NCBI RefSeq assembly: GCF_029167235.1
Contig: NZ_JARFTR010000125.1
Location: 41,190 to 105,189, forward strand
DNA: 64,000 bases
Source of the DNA: Kamptonema sp. UHCC 0994
GTDB lineage: Bacteria; Cyanobacteriota; Cyanobacteriia; Cyanobacteriales; Microcoleaceae
Reading direction: 5' to 3'
The notes beneath the pieces are model-generated. The model had not been told where the DNA came from. It did not search any database and was given only the letters and a program-made list of their open reading frames with translations. A program made the translations under genes and the position numbers. Shown one piece after another: positions 1-8,980 of the stretch (its first letter is position 1; the number at the start of each line of letters is the position of its first letter).

Positions 1-210
1 TTCTAGGCTACCGTTACAGGGTGGCTTTCAACTGGGAAGGCCCAGATGGTGGCTGACCTACAACCTCCCCTAGACTGCAAGAAGATTTATCTTCTCGACC
101 TGTGCCCAGCCTACTACTACGTATTGATGGATTGTAGCACAACCTTACCCGCTGTCATCTGCTTGTGGCCAAACAGGGGATCGTTAGAGGAATTAAAAAT
201 TAAATATTTT
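1..210. other. Gene-free edge region, possibly structured RNA
   Basis: No convincing protein is encoded here. The first 190 bases are richer in G+C than the AT-rich bases at 190-220 and can form local hairpins, for example GAAGAT with ATCTTC near 83-96 and CTACAA near 58-63 with TTGTAG near 134-139. That would fit a small structured RNA or the edge of a regulatory region belonging to a gene left of the window. No Rfam family was recognised and the strand is unknown, so this is only a placeholder. Confidence 0.2.
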
Positions 211-849
211 TTAAATCCATTCGCAGTTTGCCGAAAGTAGGCGATCGCGAATTTCCCCCTCCCACTTAGCTAAATCCTGCTCAAATTCTGGCTTTTGAAG
301 ACCACCTCGCCATAGGATTAAAGCATCTTCCCCACTATCTTGATAATAGCCGCGTCTACGTCCAGCCTCCTGAAAACCGAACTTTTGATAGAGAGATATT
401 GCGGCCAAATTAGACGATCGCACTTCTAAAGTAGCCCACTCCAGTTTTCGCCGATCGGCTGACTTTAGCAAAGCATAAAGCAGAGCTTGCCCAAAACCCT
501 GACCTTGATAGTCAGGATGAATAGCCAAAATCGTAATATGAGCCTCCTCTAAAATTGACCAGAGACAGCCGATTCCGATTAGAGATGGGGAAGATACCGA
601 AGTTAAATCTTCCTTAATCTCCCCCGCTCCCCCTCTCCCCTGCTCCCCTGCTCCCCTGCTCGCCTGCTCCCCCGCTCCCCCGCTCCCCCTCTCCCACAGA
701 CCCAATAAATCGCTGCTAGAACTGTCTAGCTCTCGGCTATAGCCTTCCAAAGTCCAAATTCCACCAAAACAAAGCTGGTCGAGTTCGACGACTGCTGGTA
801 GGTGTTCCAGTGCAAGATGTTTAATTTCTATCAAAGGCACAGCCGTCAA
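211..849 (-). CDS. rimI: Ribosomal-protein-alanine N-acetyltransferase RimI
   Basis: A GNAT-fold acetyltransferase of the RimI type, which acetylates the N-terminal alanine of ribosomal protein S18. The acetyl-CoA loop is visible as HPDYQGQGFGQALL in the second half, followed by the typical LEVRSSNLAAISLYQKFGF segment. The N-terminal half is interrupted at about residues 51-85 by a Gly/Ala/Glu-rich, in-frame low-complexity insert, making the 212-residue protein longer than a usual RimI of about 150-180. The start used is a TTG at 849; an in-frame GTG three codons on is equally possible. It is divergent from lysA. Confidence 0.85.
   Translation of the reverse strand: MTAVPLIEIKHLALEHLPAVVELDQLCFGGIWTLEGYSRELDSSSSDLLGLWERGSGGAGEQASRGAGEQGRGGAGEIKEDLTSVSSPSLIGIGCLWSILEEAHITILAIHPDYQGQGFGQALLYALLKSADRRKLEWATLEVRSSNLAAISLYQKFGFQEAGRRRGYYQDSGEDALILWRGGLQKPEFEQDLAKWEGEIRDRLLSANCEWI
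599..700. repeat. In-frame G/A-GGGGAG tandem repeat inside rimI
   Basis: A run of degenerate heptamers of the type GCTCCCC/GCTCCCT lies inside rimI without breaking its frame. The same heptamer family occurs inside the GGDEF/EAL gene near 57.1 kb. It resembles the short tandemly repeated repetitive (STRR) sequences of filamentous cyanobacteria. Confidence 0.75.
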
Positions 850-908
850 TTGTACACTAGAAAATAAACTAGGGATTGACCATCTTAAGTAACAAATCCT
901 TCCTAGTC

Positions 909-950
909 TAGATGATTAATGACTAATGACTAACGACTAACGACTAATAA
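909..950. repeat. Short GACTAAY tandem repeat
   Basis: Five near-identical units of GACTAAT/GACTAAC lie in the divergent spacer between rimI and lysA, just before the lysA start. No promoter boxes could be assigned with confidence. Confidence 0.6.
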
Positions 951-972
951 CCAAAAACACTTAATTATCACG

Positions 973-2385
973 ATGGTATCAATTCAATCTGTTGAAGTTC
1001 AAAATTCTGGACTTCAGTATCTATCTGACTCTAAAAATACCCCGCAGACGCGATCGCCGAACCAGGAACTTTTACCGCTCACAGCTAGGGTTAACAGTCA
1101 AGATCGCTTGGAAATTGGGGGTTGCGATGTAGTTGACCTGGTTGAGCAATTTGGTTCGCCGATCTATATTTTAGACGAGGTGACATTGCGAACGGCTTGT
1201 CGCCAGTATCGGGAAGCCTTAAAACGCTACTATCCAGGGGAGTCTCAAGTTCTCTACGCTTCAAAAGCGTGGAGTTGTATGGCAGTTTGTGCGATCGCAT
1301 CTTCCGAAGGTTTAGGCATCGACGTGGTATCTGGGGGCGAAATCTATACTGCTCTCCAAGCTGGCGTTAGTCCTAACAAACTCTACTTTCACGGTAACAA
1401 CAAATCTCGAACCGAACTAGAACTAGCGATCGAAAGCGGCTGTACAATTGTTGCCGACAACTGGCTAGAATTATCAACTTTGGTTGACATTCTGGAAAAT
1501 AGAGCAACCCAACCAGTGCGGGTGATGTTGCGATTTACTCCAGGGATTGAGTGTCACACACACGAGTACATTCGGACAGGCCACCTTGATAGTAAATTTG
1601 GGTTCGATCCCAACGATCTCGATCGAGTCTTTGCCTTTCTAAGCAAACAACCCTCATTATCCTGCATTGGCTTACACGCTCACATCGGATCGCAGATTTT
1701 TGAACTGCAACCCCACGCAGATTTAGCAGGAGTTATCGCCGAAGCATTCGTCAAAGCAAGTCACTACGGTCTACCTGTGGGGGAAATCAACGTTGGCGGT
1801 GGCTTAGGCATCAGCTATACTGAAGCGGACGATCCTCCCACGATCGAAGCTTGGGTAAAAGTAATTGGCGAATCGGTAGCAGCAGCTTGCCAAAAGCTGG
1901 AAATACCTTTACCGAAATTGCTTTGCGAACCAGGGCGATCGCTAATTGGCTCAGCTTGCGTCACCGCTTACACAGTTGGTTCCAAAAAAGTCATTCCCGG
2001 AATGCGGACTTATCTAGCTGTAGATGGCGGGATGTCAGACAATCCGCGTCCGATTACCTACCAATCAGTATATCGAGTAGTCGCAGCCAACCAAATGTCC
2101 GCTCCTTTAACAGAGACAGTGACAATTGCTGGCAAACACTGCGAATCAGGCGATATCGTGATTAAAAATGCTCAGTTGCCAAAATCAAAACCGGGAGATG
2201 TCCTGGTAGTTATGGCGACAGGTGCTTACAATTACAGCATGGCCTCTAACTACAATCGGTTGTCTCGACCAACAGCCGTTTTAGTCAGAGATGGGGAAGC
2301 AAACGTTATCATACAGCGTGAAACTTACCAAGACTTACTAAGGCAAGACCGCTTGCCCGAAAGACTCGTCAAACAAGTGGAATAA
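973..2385 (+). CDS. lysA: Diaminopimelate decarboxylase
   Basis: Converts meso-diaminopimelate to L-lysine and CO2, the last step of lysine synthesis; PLP-dependent, cytosolic. The fold-III decarboxylase barrel is clear: the PLP lysine is K98 in VLYASKAW, the glycine-rich phosphate loop is NVGGGLGISY, the substrate region has CEPGRSL, and the C-terminal beta domain ends with GAYNYSMASNYN. The 470 residues include a non-conserved N-terminal extension of about 40 residues compared with bacterial LysA of 415-430, so a later start is possible, although the ATG at 973 is the first in the frame. It is followed by cdaA and uppS in the same direction. Confidence 0.95.
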   Translation: MVSIQSVEVQNSGLQYLSDSKNTPQTRSPNQELLPLTARVNSQDRLEIGGCDVVDLVEQFGSPIYILDEVTLRTACRQYREALKRYYPGESQVLYASKAWSCMAVCAIASSEGLGIDVVSGGEIYTALQAGVSPNKLYFHGNNKSRTELELAIESGCTIVADNWLELSTLVDILENRATQPVRVMLRFTPGIECHTHEYIRTGHLDSKFGFDPNDLDRVFAFLSKQPSLSCIGLHAHIGSQIFELQPHADLAGVIAEAFVKASHYGLPVGEINVGGGLGISYTEADDPPTIEAWVKVIGESVAAACQKLEIPLPKLLCEPGRSLIGSACVTAYTVGSKKVIPGMRTYLAVDGGMSDNPRPITYQSVYRVVAANQMSAPLTETVTIAGKHCESGDIVIKNAQLPKSKPGDVLVVMATGAYNYSMASNYNRLSRPTAVLVRDGEANVIIQRETYQDLLRQDRLPERLVKQVE

Positions 2386-2454
2386 AAGACGGTTCATGTT
2401 TCATGGTTCATGCTTCATGGTTCAAGGTTCATGGCTAGCAGCGAACTATGAACC

Positions 2455-3396
2455 ATGAACAATCAACAATCTAGTTTTGACATTAACAGTGCGGGCTTTT
2501 TGCAATATCCCCCTGTATCCTTTTTAATTCACGGGCTGGATCTCGGATTGGTCTTTGCCCTAGCGTACATGGTGCTTGTCATTATTGGAGAACGCCGGAC
2601 GCTGTGGATGGTAAGGGGGTTTATTGTTCTGATGTTAGCTACAGCGATTAGTAACTGGGCTGGATTGAGGTTGCTGCACATTGCCCTCAATAGTTTAGTG
2701 ACTGGTTCCGCTGTGGCAATGGCAGTGATCTTGCAGTCGGAATTTCGCCGATTGCTGGAACAATTAGGTCGGGGTGAAATTCTGCAATTGTTTGGGCCAG
2801 GTCGCAGGTCTATTCCTGAGCCTGATAGTGTAATTGATGAAATTGTGGACGCAGTTAAAGAACTTTCACAAAATCGTACTGGGGCTTTACTCATTCTTGA
2901 AACTGACTCCCCGATTGACGAGCGGGATTTTTCAGTACCAGGTGTAAAGCTGAATGCTGAAGTTTCTAAAGAACTTTTGCAGACTATCTTTCAGCCAAAA
3001 ACTCTCCTCCACGACGGGGCGACGCTGATTCGAGGTTCTCGGATTGTAGCGGCGGGGGTAATCTTGCCACTTTCGGAGCGTACTGCATCGCGGCAGTTGG
3101 GAACTCGTCACCGAGCGGCGATGGGAATTACAGAGCGAGTGCAAGCTTGTATCTGTGTGGTTGTTTCTGAGGAAACGGGTTCTATTTCTTTGGCTCAGAT
3201 GGGAAACTTAAACCGACCTTTGACGAGTAGTAAACTCAAGGAGTTGTTAGAGGCAAAGCTTAACCCCTCTGAGGGAGAGAGAGTAGCGCCGCCACTCCCT
3301 ATAGGCAATCTGGGACGGCAGATAGGCTATAGGGCATCGGCTGTGATTTCGCGGATATTACGCCGTCCGCCACCAAGCAATCGCGATAAAAATTGA
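2455..3396 (+). CDS. cdaA: Diadenylate cyclase CdaA (c-di-AMP synthase)
   Basis: Makes the second messenger cyclic di-AMP from two ATP. Three membrane segments lie in about residues 20-95 and a DisA_N (DAC) domain follows. The two catalytic signatures are present: DGA at residues 187-189 and RHR at 218-220 within GTRHRAAMG. At 313 residues it is longer than typical CdaA of about 270, through a polar C-terminal tail. The ATG at 2455 comes after a short TTCATGGTTCATG-type repeat (2391-2450). c-di-AMP usually governs K+ and osmolyte balance and cell-wall homeostasis, which fits its place before uppS. Confidence 0.93.
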   Translation: MNNQQSSFDINSAGFLQYPPVSFLIHGLDLGLVFALAYMVLVIIGERRTLWMVRGFIVLMLATAISNWAGLRLLHIALNSLVTGSAVAMAVILQSEFRRLLEQLGRGEILQLFGPGRRSIPEPDSVIDEIVDAVKELSQNRTGALLILETDSPIDERDFSVPGVKLNAEVSKELLQTIFQPKTLLHDGATLIRGSRIVAAGVILPLSERTASRQLGTRHRAAMGITERVQACICVVVSEETGSISLAQMGNLNRPLTSSKLKELLEAKLNPSEGERVAPPLPIGNLGRQIGYRASAVISRILRRPPPSNRDKN

Positions 3397-3398
3397 GG

Positions 3399-3436
3399 CA
3401 GTTAAGAGTTAACAGTTAACAGTTAACTGTTAACCA
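3399..3436. repeat. TTAACAG/TTAACTG heptamer repeat
   Basis: A short array of GTTAACA/GTTAACT units that is also self-complementary lies between cdaA and uppS. The same family recurs near 4.5, 8.95, 17.15, 42.0, 46.6 and 60.2 kb in this window. Confidence 0.75.
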
Positions 3437-3463
3437 GAATAGGTTTCCACCTCGGAATTATAT

Positions 3464-4210
3464 ATGAGTCCAAAGTTAATTTTACAAGAGTTGCCGGCTG
3501 ACCTCGACCGGGAAAGATTGCCTAAGCACGTAGCAGTGATTATGGATGGTAATGGCCGTTGGGCTAAGCGTCAGGGGTTGCCTCGAATTGCGGGCCACAG
3601 TCGGGGAGCGAGTACGCTGAAGGAACTGCTACGGTGCTGCAAGGATTGGGGCATTGAAGCGTTAACTACCTATGCTTTTTCGACGGAGAATTGGGGCCGG
3701 CCTTTGGAAGAGGTAGACTTTTTGATGAGTTTATTTGAGGGTAAGTTGCGCCAAGAATTGCGGGAGATGGTAAAGGAGGGGGTAAAAATTAAGTTTATGG
3801 GAAATTTACAGGCTTTGCCGAAGTCTTTACAGGCAGAAATTGAGCGTTCTGTGGCTGAAACTGAGCAAAATCAGGGGATTCGGTTCACTGTGGCGACGAA
3901 TTATGGGGGGCGTGAGGAGATTGTGCAGGCGGCTCGTGCGATCGCATCTCAGGTAAAGTTGGGACAGGTGCAACCGGAGGAAATTGATGAGGCTTTATTT
4001 AAACGCTATCTCTATACGGCTGATGTTTGCGATCCTGATTTGTTGATCCGCACCAGTGGGGAAATGCGGTTGTCAAATTTTATGCTTTGGCAGATGGCTT
4101 ATGCGGAAATTTATATTACTGATACTCTATGGCCGGATTTTGACCGCAAGGAGTTTCACCGAGCTCTGTGTGCTTACCAACAAAGGAATCGCAGGTTTGG
4201 GAAAGTTTGA
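3464..4210 (+). CDS. uppS: Isoprenyl transferase (undecaprenyl diphosphate synthase)
   Basis: A cis-prenyltransferase that adds isopentenyl diphosphate units to farnesyl diphosphate to build the lipid carrier for peptidoglycan and glycans. Signatures are the N-terminal [12 protein letters not shown] with catalytic D28, the [10 protein letters not shown] block, and the C-terminal [20 protein letters not shown] block. The last usually reads GExRLSNF, and the match is full. The length of 248 residues is normal. It lies 67 bases after cdaA and may be co-transcribed with lysA and cdaA (inference). Confidence 0.95.
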   Translation: MSPKLILQELPADLDRERLPKHVAVIMDGNGRWAKRQGLPRIAGHSRGASTLKELLRCCKDWGIEALTTYAFSTENWGRPLEEVDFLMSLFEGKLRQELREMVKEGVKIKFMGNLQALPKSLQAEIERSVAETEQNQGIRFTVATNYGGREEIVQAARAIASQVKLGQVQPEEIDEALFKRYLYTADVCDPDLLIRTSGEMRLSNFMLWQMAYAEIYITDTLWPDFDRKEFHRALCAYQQRNRRFGKV

Positions 4211-4548
4211 AGGGATCTGGGGAGCGGGCGGGGCGGTTTCATTATCGGGTTGTCAGCAGGTACGATCGCGATCGAATAAAAGCGATCGCTATCTGATAAA
4301 AGCTGAAGCGATCGCCAAAAAAACAAAATATATTATATATTCTAACTTTAATCAGATTTCTGAAAAAAGTCAATGACCCACGCAAGAAGTTAGGAAAGAG
4401 ATATCCTTTCTGGTTGATATTACTCTTGGTGATTTTGGGGATTTTGCTCGGAAACTCCATACAGTGTTTACTTGAACCACTGATTCAGCAAGCCCTAATT
4501 AACAGTTAACAGTTAACAGTTAGCTGTTAACTGTTAACTGTTAACTTT
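4211..4548. other. Intergenic, HIP1-rich, with palindromic heptamers
   Basis: No gene is recognised between the convergent ends of uppS and the PEP-CTERM gene. Several GCGATCGC octamers lie near 4264-4315. At 4497-4545 a run of TTAACAG units turns into TTAACTG units, so the block folds into a long perfect hairpin with arms TAACAGTTAACAG and CTGTTAACTGTTA. It could act as a two-way terminator, but it belongs to the dispersed repeat family. Confidence 0.6.
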
Positions 4549-5529
4549 CTATGCGTTTGCATCAGCGCGGCGCTGCTTCATTTTAGCTTTCACTAAACCC
4601 AAACCACCCAAAGCTAAACCGAGCATAGTAGCAGGTTCAGGTACGGGTTGACCAGGGGTGACAGGAGCTTCTGTGGAGGGTAATGTTGCAGTCAGCATCA
4701 TTCCATCGTTAGTGCATTCTTCCAACAAAGTGATAACTGCATTGGCTGGGTTCATAAATTGACCGAGCAAGCTTTGGCTGAAGCTAAATCCTACTGTGTA
4801 TTTACCAACACCGCCTAAGCCAGCAAAACCACTAACCAAAGAAGCAATCTCACTGGCTCCTAAGAAGTTAATATCACCTACTTTAGTTCCGGTTTTAATA
4901 GAGTTTAGCTGACCGTAGCTTGTGTCTTGGCTGACACCATTTGCATTAGTTAAGTAGCTCTTAGCTTCGGCGACAGTAGCACCGCCATAGCCTATTGCTC
5001 CTCCTGTGGTGCCAGTATTTGTATTGGGAGCATTGTTGTTAACCCAACTCTGGTATTCACTGAAGGTAGTGAATCCAGAATTTTGTTGAGTTACGCTCTG
5101 TGCCGTGACACCACTGAAAACACCAGTGCTGGCAACGCCAGAGTCATTGGTACCGGCAAAGCGGATACCAAACAACGATCCCGTAGCGCTAGCGTCTTTT
5201 AAACTCTTGCCTGTGAAGTTGAAGAGTATGTCGCCCCAGCCAATGTTTCCGTCTGCGGCTCCGCTATAAGCTTGTCCAGCCAGAGCGAGGTTAGCATTGA
5301 AGGCTATGGAAATGATGCCGTCATTTGCCTTCATTGCCATACCGTACATTTCATAATTGCTATTTTTACCAACGCCGACATTGCCATCATTGCCGTCTGC
5401 GAAGGAATCCATCGTATAAGTCCAGTTGGAGCCGAGCACCTGAGCTTCAGCGGCTTGTCCAGTTATTAAGCTGACGCAGACAGCAGCAGCAGTGACACCG
5501 ATTAATGTGGAAAGATTGCGAATTTTCAT
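4549..5529 (-). CDS. PEP-CTERM surface protein, XDD3-like
   Basis: A secreted protein for exosortase processing. It has an N-terminal signal peptide ending near GQAAEA (about residue 30) and a C-terminal sorting signal: VPEPATM, then a hydrophobic segment, then a basic end with KMKQRR. The body is rich in Asn, Gly, Ser and Thr, and the pattern NIGWGDILFNFTG followed by LFGIRFAGTNDSGV matches what I remember of the XDD3 family of exosortase-dependent proteins. Function is unknown; a role in the extracellular matrix is the usual assumption. No exosortase gene is in the window. Confidence 0.8.
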   Translation of the reverse strand: MKIRNLSTLIGVTAAAVCVSLITGQAAEAQVLGSNWTYTMDSFADGNDGNVGVGKNSNYEMYGMAMKANDGIISIAFNANLALAGQAYSGAADGNIGWGDILFNFTGKSLKDASATGSLFGIRFAGTNDSGVASTGVFSGVTAQSVTQQNSGFTTFSEYQSWVNNNAPNTNTGTTGGAIGYGGATVAEAKSYLTNANGVSQDTSYGQLNSIKTGTKVGDINFLGASEIASLVSGFAGLGGVGKYTVGFSFSQSLLGQFMNPANAVITLLEECTNDGMMLTATLPSTEAPVTPGQPVPEPATMLGLALGGLGLVKAKMKQRRADANA

Positions 5530-5719
5530 AGCGTTTAACCTCTTGCTTCCTTTCTTGGTCTATAGTGACAATCCTATATGACCCTTGATAAAGGTTCTAG
5601 AGGAGAGAGCATCTTTTTTGATAAATATACAGTGAAGATTGATAGAGGTTTTTATCGAGTATTCTACGTAATAATACTGAAAGGTTAAAGGTAAACTAGG
5701 TGGAGAAGGCATCGGAGAA

Positions 5720-6313
5720 ATGACATTTAAGGAAAAGAGTTTAGAGAAAGAAGTTTTAGGCAATGTTTCTGGTGCTTGGTGGTCGAGACTGTGGCGATCG
5801 CAGAAGGAAAATATCCAGATCGTGGCGATCGCACTGTTGTTAGCCCTGTTTATTCGGGCTTTTGTCGCTGAGCCCCGCTACATACCGTCCGATTCAATGG
5901 TGCCAACTTTACAAATAGGCGATCGGCTCGTAGTGGAAAAAGTCAGTTACCAATTTAAACAGCCAGTAACAGGTGACATTATCGTGTTTAGCCCTCCTCA
6001 ACAGTTACAAAAGAAGGGTTTTACTAAAGATCAAGCCTTTATCAAACGACTGATCGGCGAACCAGGTCAAACAGTTGCCGTCCACAATGGTAAAGTCTAC
6101 CTCGACAACAAGCCGCTTCAGGAAAACTATATTGCCGAACCGCCGGAGTATGAGTGGGGGCCACAGATTGTACCTGAAAACAAATACTTTGTCATGGGAG
6201 ACAACCGCAACGATAGCAACGACTCTAGCAAGTGGGGATTTTTACCTAAAAGAAACATCATAGGCCGTGCCGTGTTTCGCTTTTGGCCCCTCGATCGTGG
6301 TGGGTTCCTATAA
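5720..6313 (+). CDS. lepB: Signal peptidase I
   Basis: Cleaves signal peptides of exported proteins at the outer face of the cytoplasmic or thylakoid membrane (family S26A). One membrane segment lies at about residues 33-50, followed at once by the catalytic box PSDSM with nucleophile S59. The general base is K109 in FIKRLIGEPGQ, and the GDNRNDSNDS box is intact. The length of 197 residues is typical for cyanobacteria. It is divergent from the PEP-CTERM gene, whose product would need such a peptidase, although many other exported proteins do too. Confidence 0.95.
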   Translation: MTFKEKSLEKEVLGNVSGAWWSRLWRSQKENIQIVAIALLLALFIRAFVAEPRYIPSDSMVPTLQIGDRLVVEKVSYQFKQPVTGDIIVFSPPQQLQKKGFTKDQAFIKRLIGEPGQTVAVHNGKVYLDNKPLQENYIAEPPEYEWGPQIVPENKYFVMGDNRNDSNDSSKWGFLPKRNIIGRAVFRFWPLDRGGFL

Positions 6314-6414
6314 GTGGGGAGACTGGGAGACTGGGAGATGGGGGAACTTAAATCGAACCCACTCTCGAAGTCTCCCACTCTCCCGCTTTCCGTGTACGGA
6401 TATTGCTACTGAAT

Positions 6415-6442
6415 CCCTACCTCTAATGAGGTAGGGAGTTTT
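6415..6442 (+). terminator. Probable terminator after lepB
   Basis: A perfect 9-bp stem CCCTACCTC/GAGGTAGGG with loop TAAT is followed by AGTTTT. It lies about 100 bases after the lepB stop. The short T-run makes it a moderate rather than strong intrinsic terminator. Confidence 0.55.
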
Positions 6443-6488
6443 GTCGCTGACTGGTAAAATAGTACCAAGCCCTGTGGGAAGCCCCACT

Positions 6489-6594
6489 CATAGCAGTTTT
6501 CAATTGGGTAGGTAATATTTTTAATTAGCAATTAGCAATTAGCAATTAGCAATTAGCAATTACTGTTCTCATGCAATTGAAAACCGCTATAAAC
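6489..6594. repeat. Small palindromic element with AATTAGC tandem core
   Basis: Ends ATAGCAGTTTTCAATTG (left) and CAATTGAAAACCGCTAT (right) are inverted copies with one mismatch over 17 bases. Between them lie six AATTAGC heptamers (6522-6562). The arrangement suggests a MITE-like element that picked up a short tandem repeat. Related TATAGCGGTT sequences start intergenic segments at about 31.6 and 35.2 kb. Confidence 0.5.
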
Positions 6595-6627
6595 AAAATC
6601 AGTTAAATATCAAAAAATAGGACGACA

Positions 6628-6951
6628 ATGGGATTTTTTGATTCAGAAATAGTTCAGCAAGAAGCCAAACAGTTGTTTGAGGATTATCAATCCCTAATCA
6701 AACTAGGCGGCAACTATGGCAAATTTGACCGTGAAGGCAAAAAGATGTTCATCTCCCAGATGGAAGCCATGATGGATCGCTACCGTATCTTTATGAAACG
6801 GTTTGAGCTCTCAGAAGACTTCATGGCTCAGATGACAGTAGAACAGTTAAAGACACAGTTGGGTCAATTTGGCGTAACGCCCCAGCAAATGTTTGAGCAA
6901 ATGAACTCAACCCTGGAGCGGATGAAGTCAGAACTAGAAAAACAAGTCTAG
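6628..6951 (+). CDS. DUF1825 family protein
   Basis: A 107-residue, mostly helical, charged protein of the cyanobacteria-specific DUF1825 family. It starts MGFFDSEIVQQEAKQL, which is highly characteristic, and carries Met- and Gln-rich helices to the end. No signal peptide, membrane segment or catalytic motif is visible. Function is unknown. Its stop codon interlocks with the stop of the convergent penicillin-binding protein gene in the palindrome CTAG at 6948-6951. Confidence 0.85.
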   Translation: MGFFDSEIVQQEAKQLFEDYQSLIKLGGNYGKFDREGKKMFISQMEAMMDRYRIFMKRFELSEDFMAQMTVEQLKTQLGQFGVTPQQMFEQMNSTLERMKSELEKQV

Positions 6952-8873
6952 GGCCGCTCAAAGTCCGAAGCGGGTCGGAAATTTTCCACAGGTACATTCT
7001 GCAAAGCTTGGCTCATAAAGTCACGCCAAACTGGAGCTACCATCGTACCGCCAGTAGCGCCGTAGCTTAAGGGCCGATAATCGTCATTGCCCACCCAAAC
7101 CGCAACTGCCAATTGTGGTACGTAACCGACAAACCAGATATCCCGCTCAGAAGATGTAGTACCAGTTTTCCCGGCTGCTGGCCGGCCGATCCGGGCTGCC
7201 GTTGCCGTTCCCTGATTAATTACTCCTTGCAATACATTATTAAGAGAAGCTGCTGCCCAAGGATCGAGGACTAGCTTAGGTTTCGGTGTGTTGTCCAGCA
7301 AGACATTGCCACTGCTGTCAGTTACTTGGGCGATAAAGGTAGTATCCGACTGCCAACCATTATTTGCAAAGGTAGCAAAAGCCCCTGCCATTTCCAAAGG
7401 AGTCAGGTCAACAGCGCCCAAAGGCAAAGAAATCACAGGTTCCATCGGACTTTTAATACCCAGAATCCGGCAGACTTCAATTACTTTATTAAGTCCTACT
7501 GCCTGACCAATCTTGATCGCAGGCACATTTAACGATACCTCCAAAGCTTTACGAATCGTGACAGCACCAGAAAATCCGCCGCCGCCGTAGTTTTGGGGAG
7601 AGTAATAACCGTCGCCGTCGCGATAGCTAACTGGACTGTCGTAGACAACAGAATCAGGGCTATATTTGCCCGAGGCAAAAGCAGTGTAGTAAACAAAAGG
7701 CTTAAAGGAAGAACCAGGTTGTCGTCGAGCTTGAATGGCGCGGTTGTACTGACTTTTCTTGTAATCTACGCCACCCGCCATTGCCTTAACGAAGTGAGTA
7801 CGGGGATCGACAGCTACCAGAGCAATTTGACCTTGATCGTAATCGCGATAAATTCCGTAATTATAAAGACGCTCGTGAGATTCCTTTACCGTAGATTCAG
7901 CTAGACGCTGAAGTTTCAAATCGATCGTTGTTTGAACCCGCATCCCCCCCTTGAGGACGGCATCTCGGCCGAATCGCTTAGTTAACTCATCTACAACCGC
8001 CTCTGTTACGTAAGGAACTTTACTCTTACTAAATGAAGTAATCTTTCCCAATCTAATCGGTTGCTTGCGAGCAGCAGCAGCTTCTTCGGGCGTAATCCAC
8101 TTGAGCTCCTTCATCCGATTTAAAACAATGATTTGCCGCTCTTTAGCTCTTTGATATTTAACAAAAGGGCTGTACTCTTCTGGAGCTGAAATTAAACCTG
8201 CCATCATCGCCCCTTCTGCCAAGGTTAAGTCCGCAGAGGACTTGGCAAAATAACTTTGAGCAGCAGTTTCCACCCCGTACAAATTGTGACCCCAATAAAC
8301 CTGATTCAGATACAAATCTAAAATCTGATCTTTCTTAAGAATCTGCTCTAAGCGGATTGCCATGACCGCCTCAGCTATTTTGCGGCTAAATTCGCGTCTG
8401 GGAGATAAAAACAGATTTTTCACTAGCTGCATCGTCATCGTCGAGCCGCCTTCAACAGTTTTGCCTCGCTCCAAGTTGACCAAAAACGCACGAGCAATGC
8501 CACCAGGGTTGATACCTTTGTGGTTGTAAAAATTACTGTCTTCGATCGCTAAGACTGCTCTTTTCAAGTGGGGCGAAATTTTGTTGAGCGGTACGACATC
8601 TCGGTTAGCCTCATCGTGGATACTAGCTATCGGTTTGCCGGTGATGTCGTAAATGTGGCTCGTTTCTGTCGGAGAGTAGCTTTGCAGGATACGAACGTCT
8701 GGGAGGTTGCGGAAACTGATCGCTAAACCAACCAGTCCGCCAGCGACAACTGAGCTGGCAAGCATCGTAATGCCGAGTATAGTTCCTGCTGTCACCTTAC
8801 TGACTGACTGAACGAACTCAAAAACAGGAGCCGAGTTTTCCCGCTGGTTATTTTCGATCGCGTTGGTTGACAC
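6948..8873 (-). CDS. Class A penicillin-binding protein (PBP1A family)
   Basis: A bifunctional peptidoglycan synthase anchored in the cytoplasmic membrane by one segment (about residues 27-52). The glycosyltransferase family 51 domain follows, with catalytic E111 in EDSNFYNHKG and the EGGSTMTMQLVKN block. The transpeptidase domain has all three motifs: SxxK at S388-K391 (GSSFKPF), SxN at S447-N449, and KTGT at 569-572. The 641 residues are typical of the cyanobacterial PBP1A-type proteins. It is divergent from tyrS across a spacer with heptamer repeats. Confidence 0.95.
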   Translation of the reverse strand: MSTNAIENNQRENSAPVFEFVQSVSKVTAGTILGITMLASSVVAGGLVGLAISFRNLPDVRILQSYSPTETSHIYDITGKPIASIHDEANRDVVPLNKISPHLKRAVLAIEDSNFYNHKGINPGGIARAFLVNLERGKTVEGGSTMTMQLVKNLFLSPRREFSRKIAEAVMAIRLEQILKKDQILDLYLNQVYWGHNLYGVETAAQSYFAKSSADLTLAEGAMMAGLISAPEEYSPFVKYQRAKERQIIVLNRMKELKWITPEEAAAARKQPIRLGKITSFSKSKVPYVTEAVVDELTKRFGRDAVLKGGMRVQTTIDLKLQRLAESTVKESHERLYNYGIYRDYDQGQIALVAVDPRTHFVKAMAGGVDYKKSQYNRAIQARRQPGSSFKPFVYYTAFASGKYSPDSVVYDSPVSYRDGDGYYSPQNYGGGGFSGAVTIRKALEVSLNVPAIKIGQAVGLNKVIEVCRILGIKSPMEPVISLPLGAVDLTPLEMAGAFATFANNGWQSDTTFIAQVTDSSGNVLLDNTPKPKLVLDPWAAASLNNVLQGVINQGTATAARIGRPAAGKTGTTSSERDIWFVGYVPQLAVAVWVGNDDYRPLSYGATGGTMVAPVWRDFMSQALQNVPVENFRPASDFERP

Positions 8874-8893
8874 TTCAGTTCACTTCCTCACTC

Positions 8894-8943
8894 GATTTGA
8901 GATTTAAGATTTGAGATTTGAGATTTGAGATTTGAGATTTGAT
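8894..8943. repeat. GATTTGA heptamer tandem repeat
   Basis: Seven near-perfect GATTTGA units lie in the divergent spacer between the penicillin-binding protein gene and tyrS. A TTAACTG block follows at 8953-8980. The two blocks fill most of the space where promoters would be expected. Confidence 0.75.
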
Positions 8944-8980
8944 GTGGGGTGTGTTAACTGTTAACTGTTAATAGTTAACT

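Noticed and set aside
46..240. Open frame of 64 codons at the left edge
   Set aside because: No ribosome site, cysteine- and tyrosine-rich random-looking translation, and it overlaps the rimI stop.
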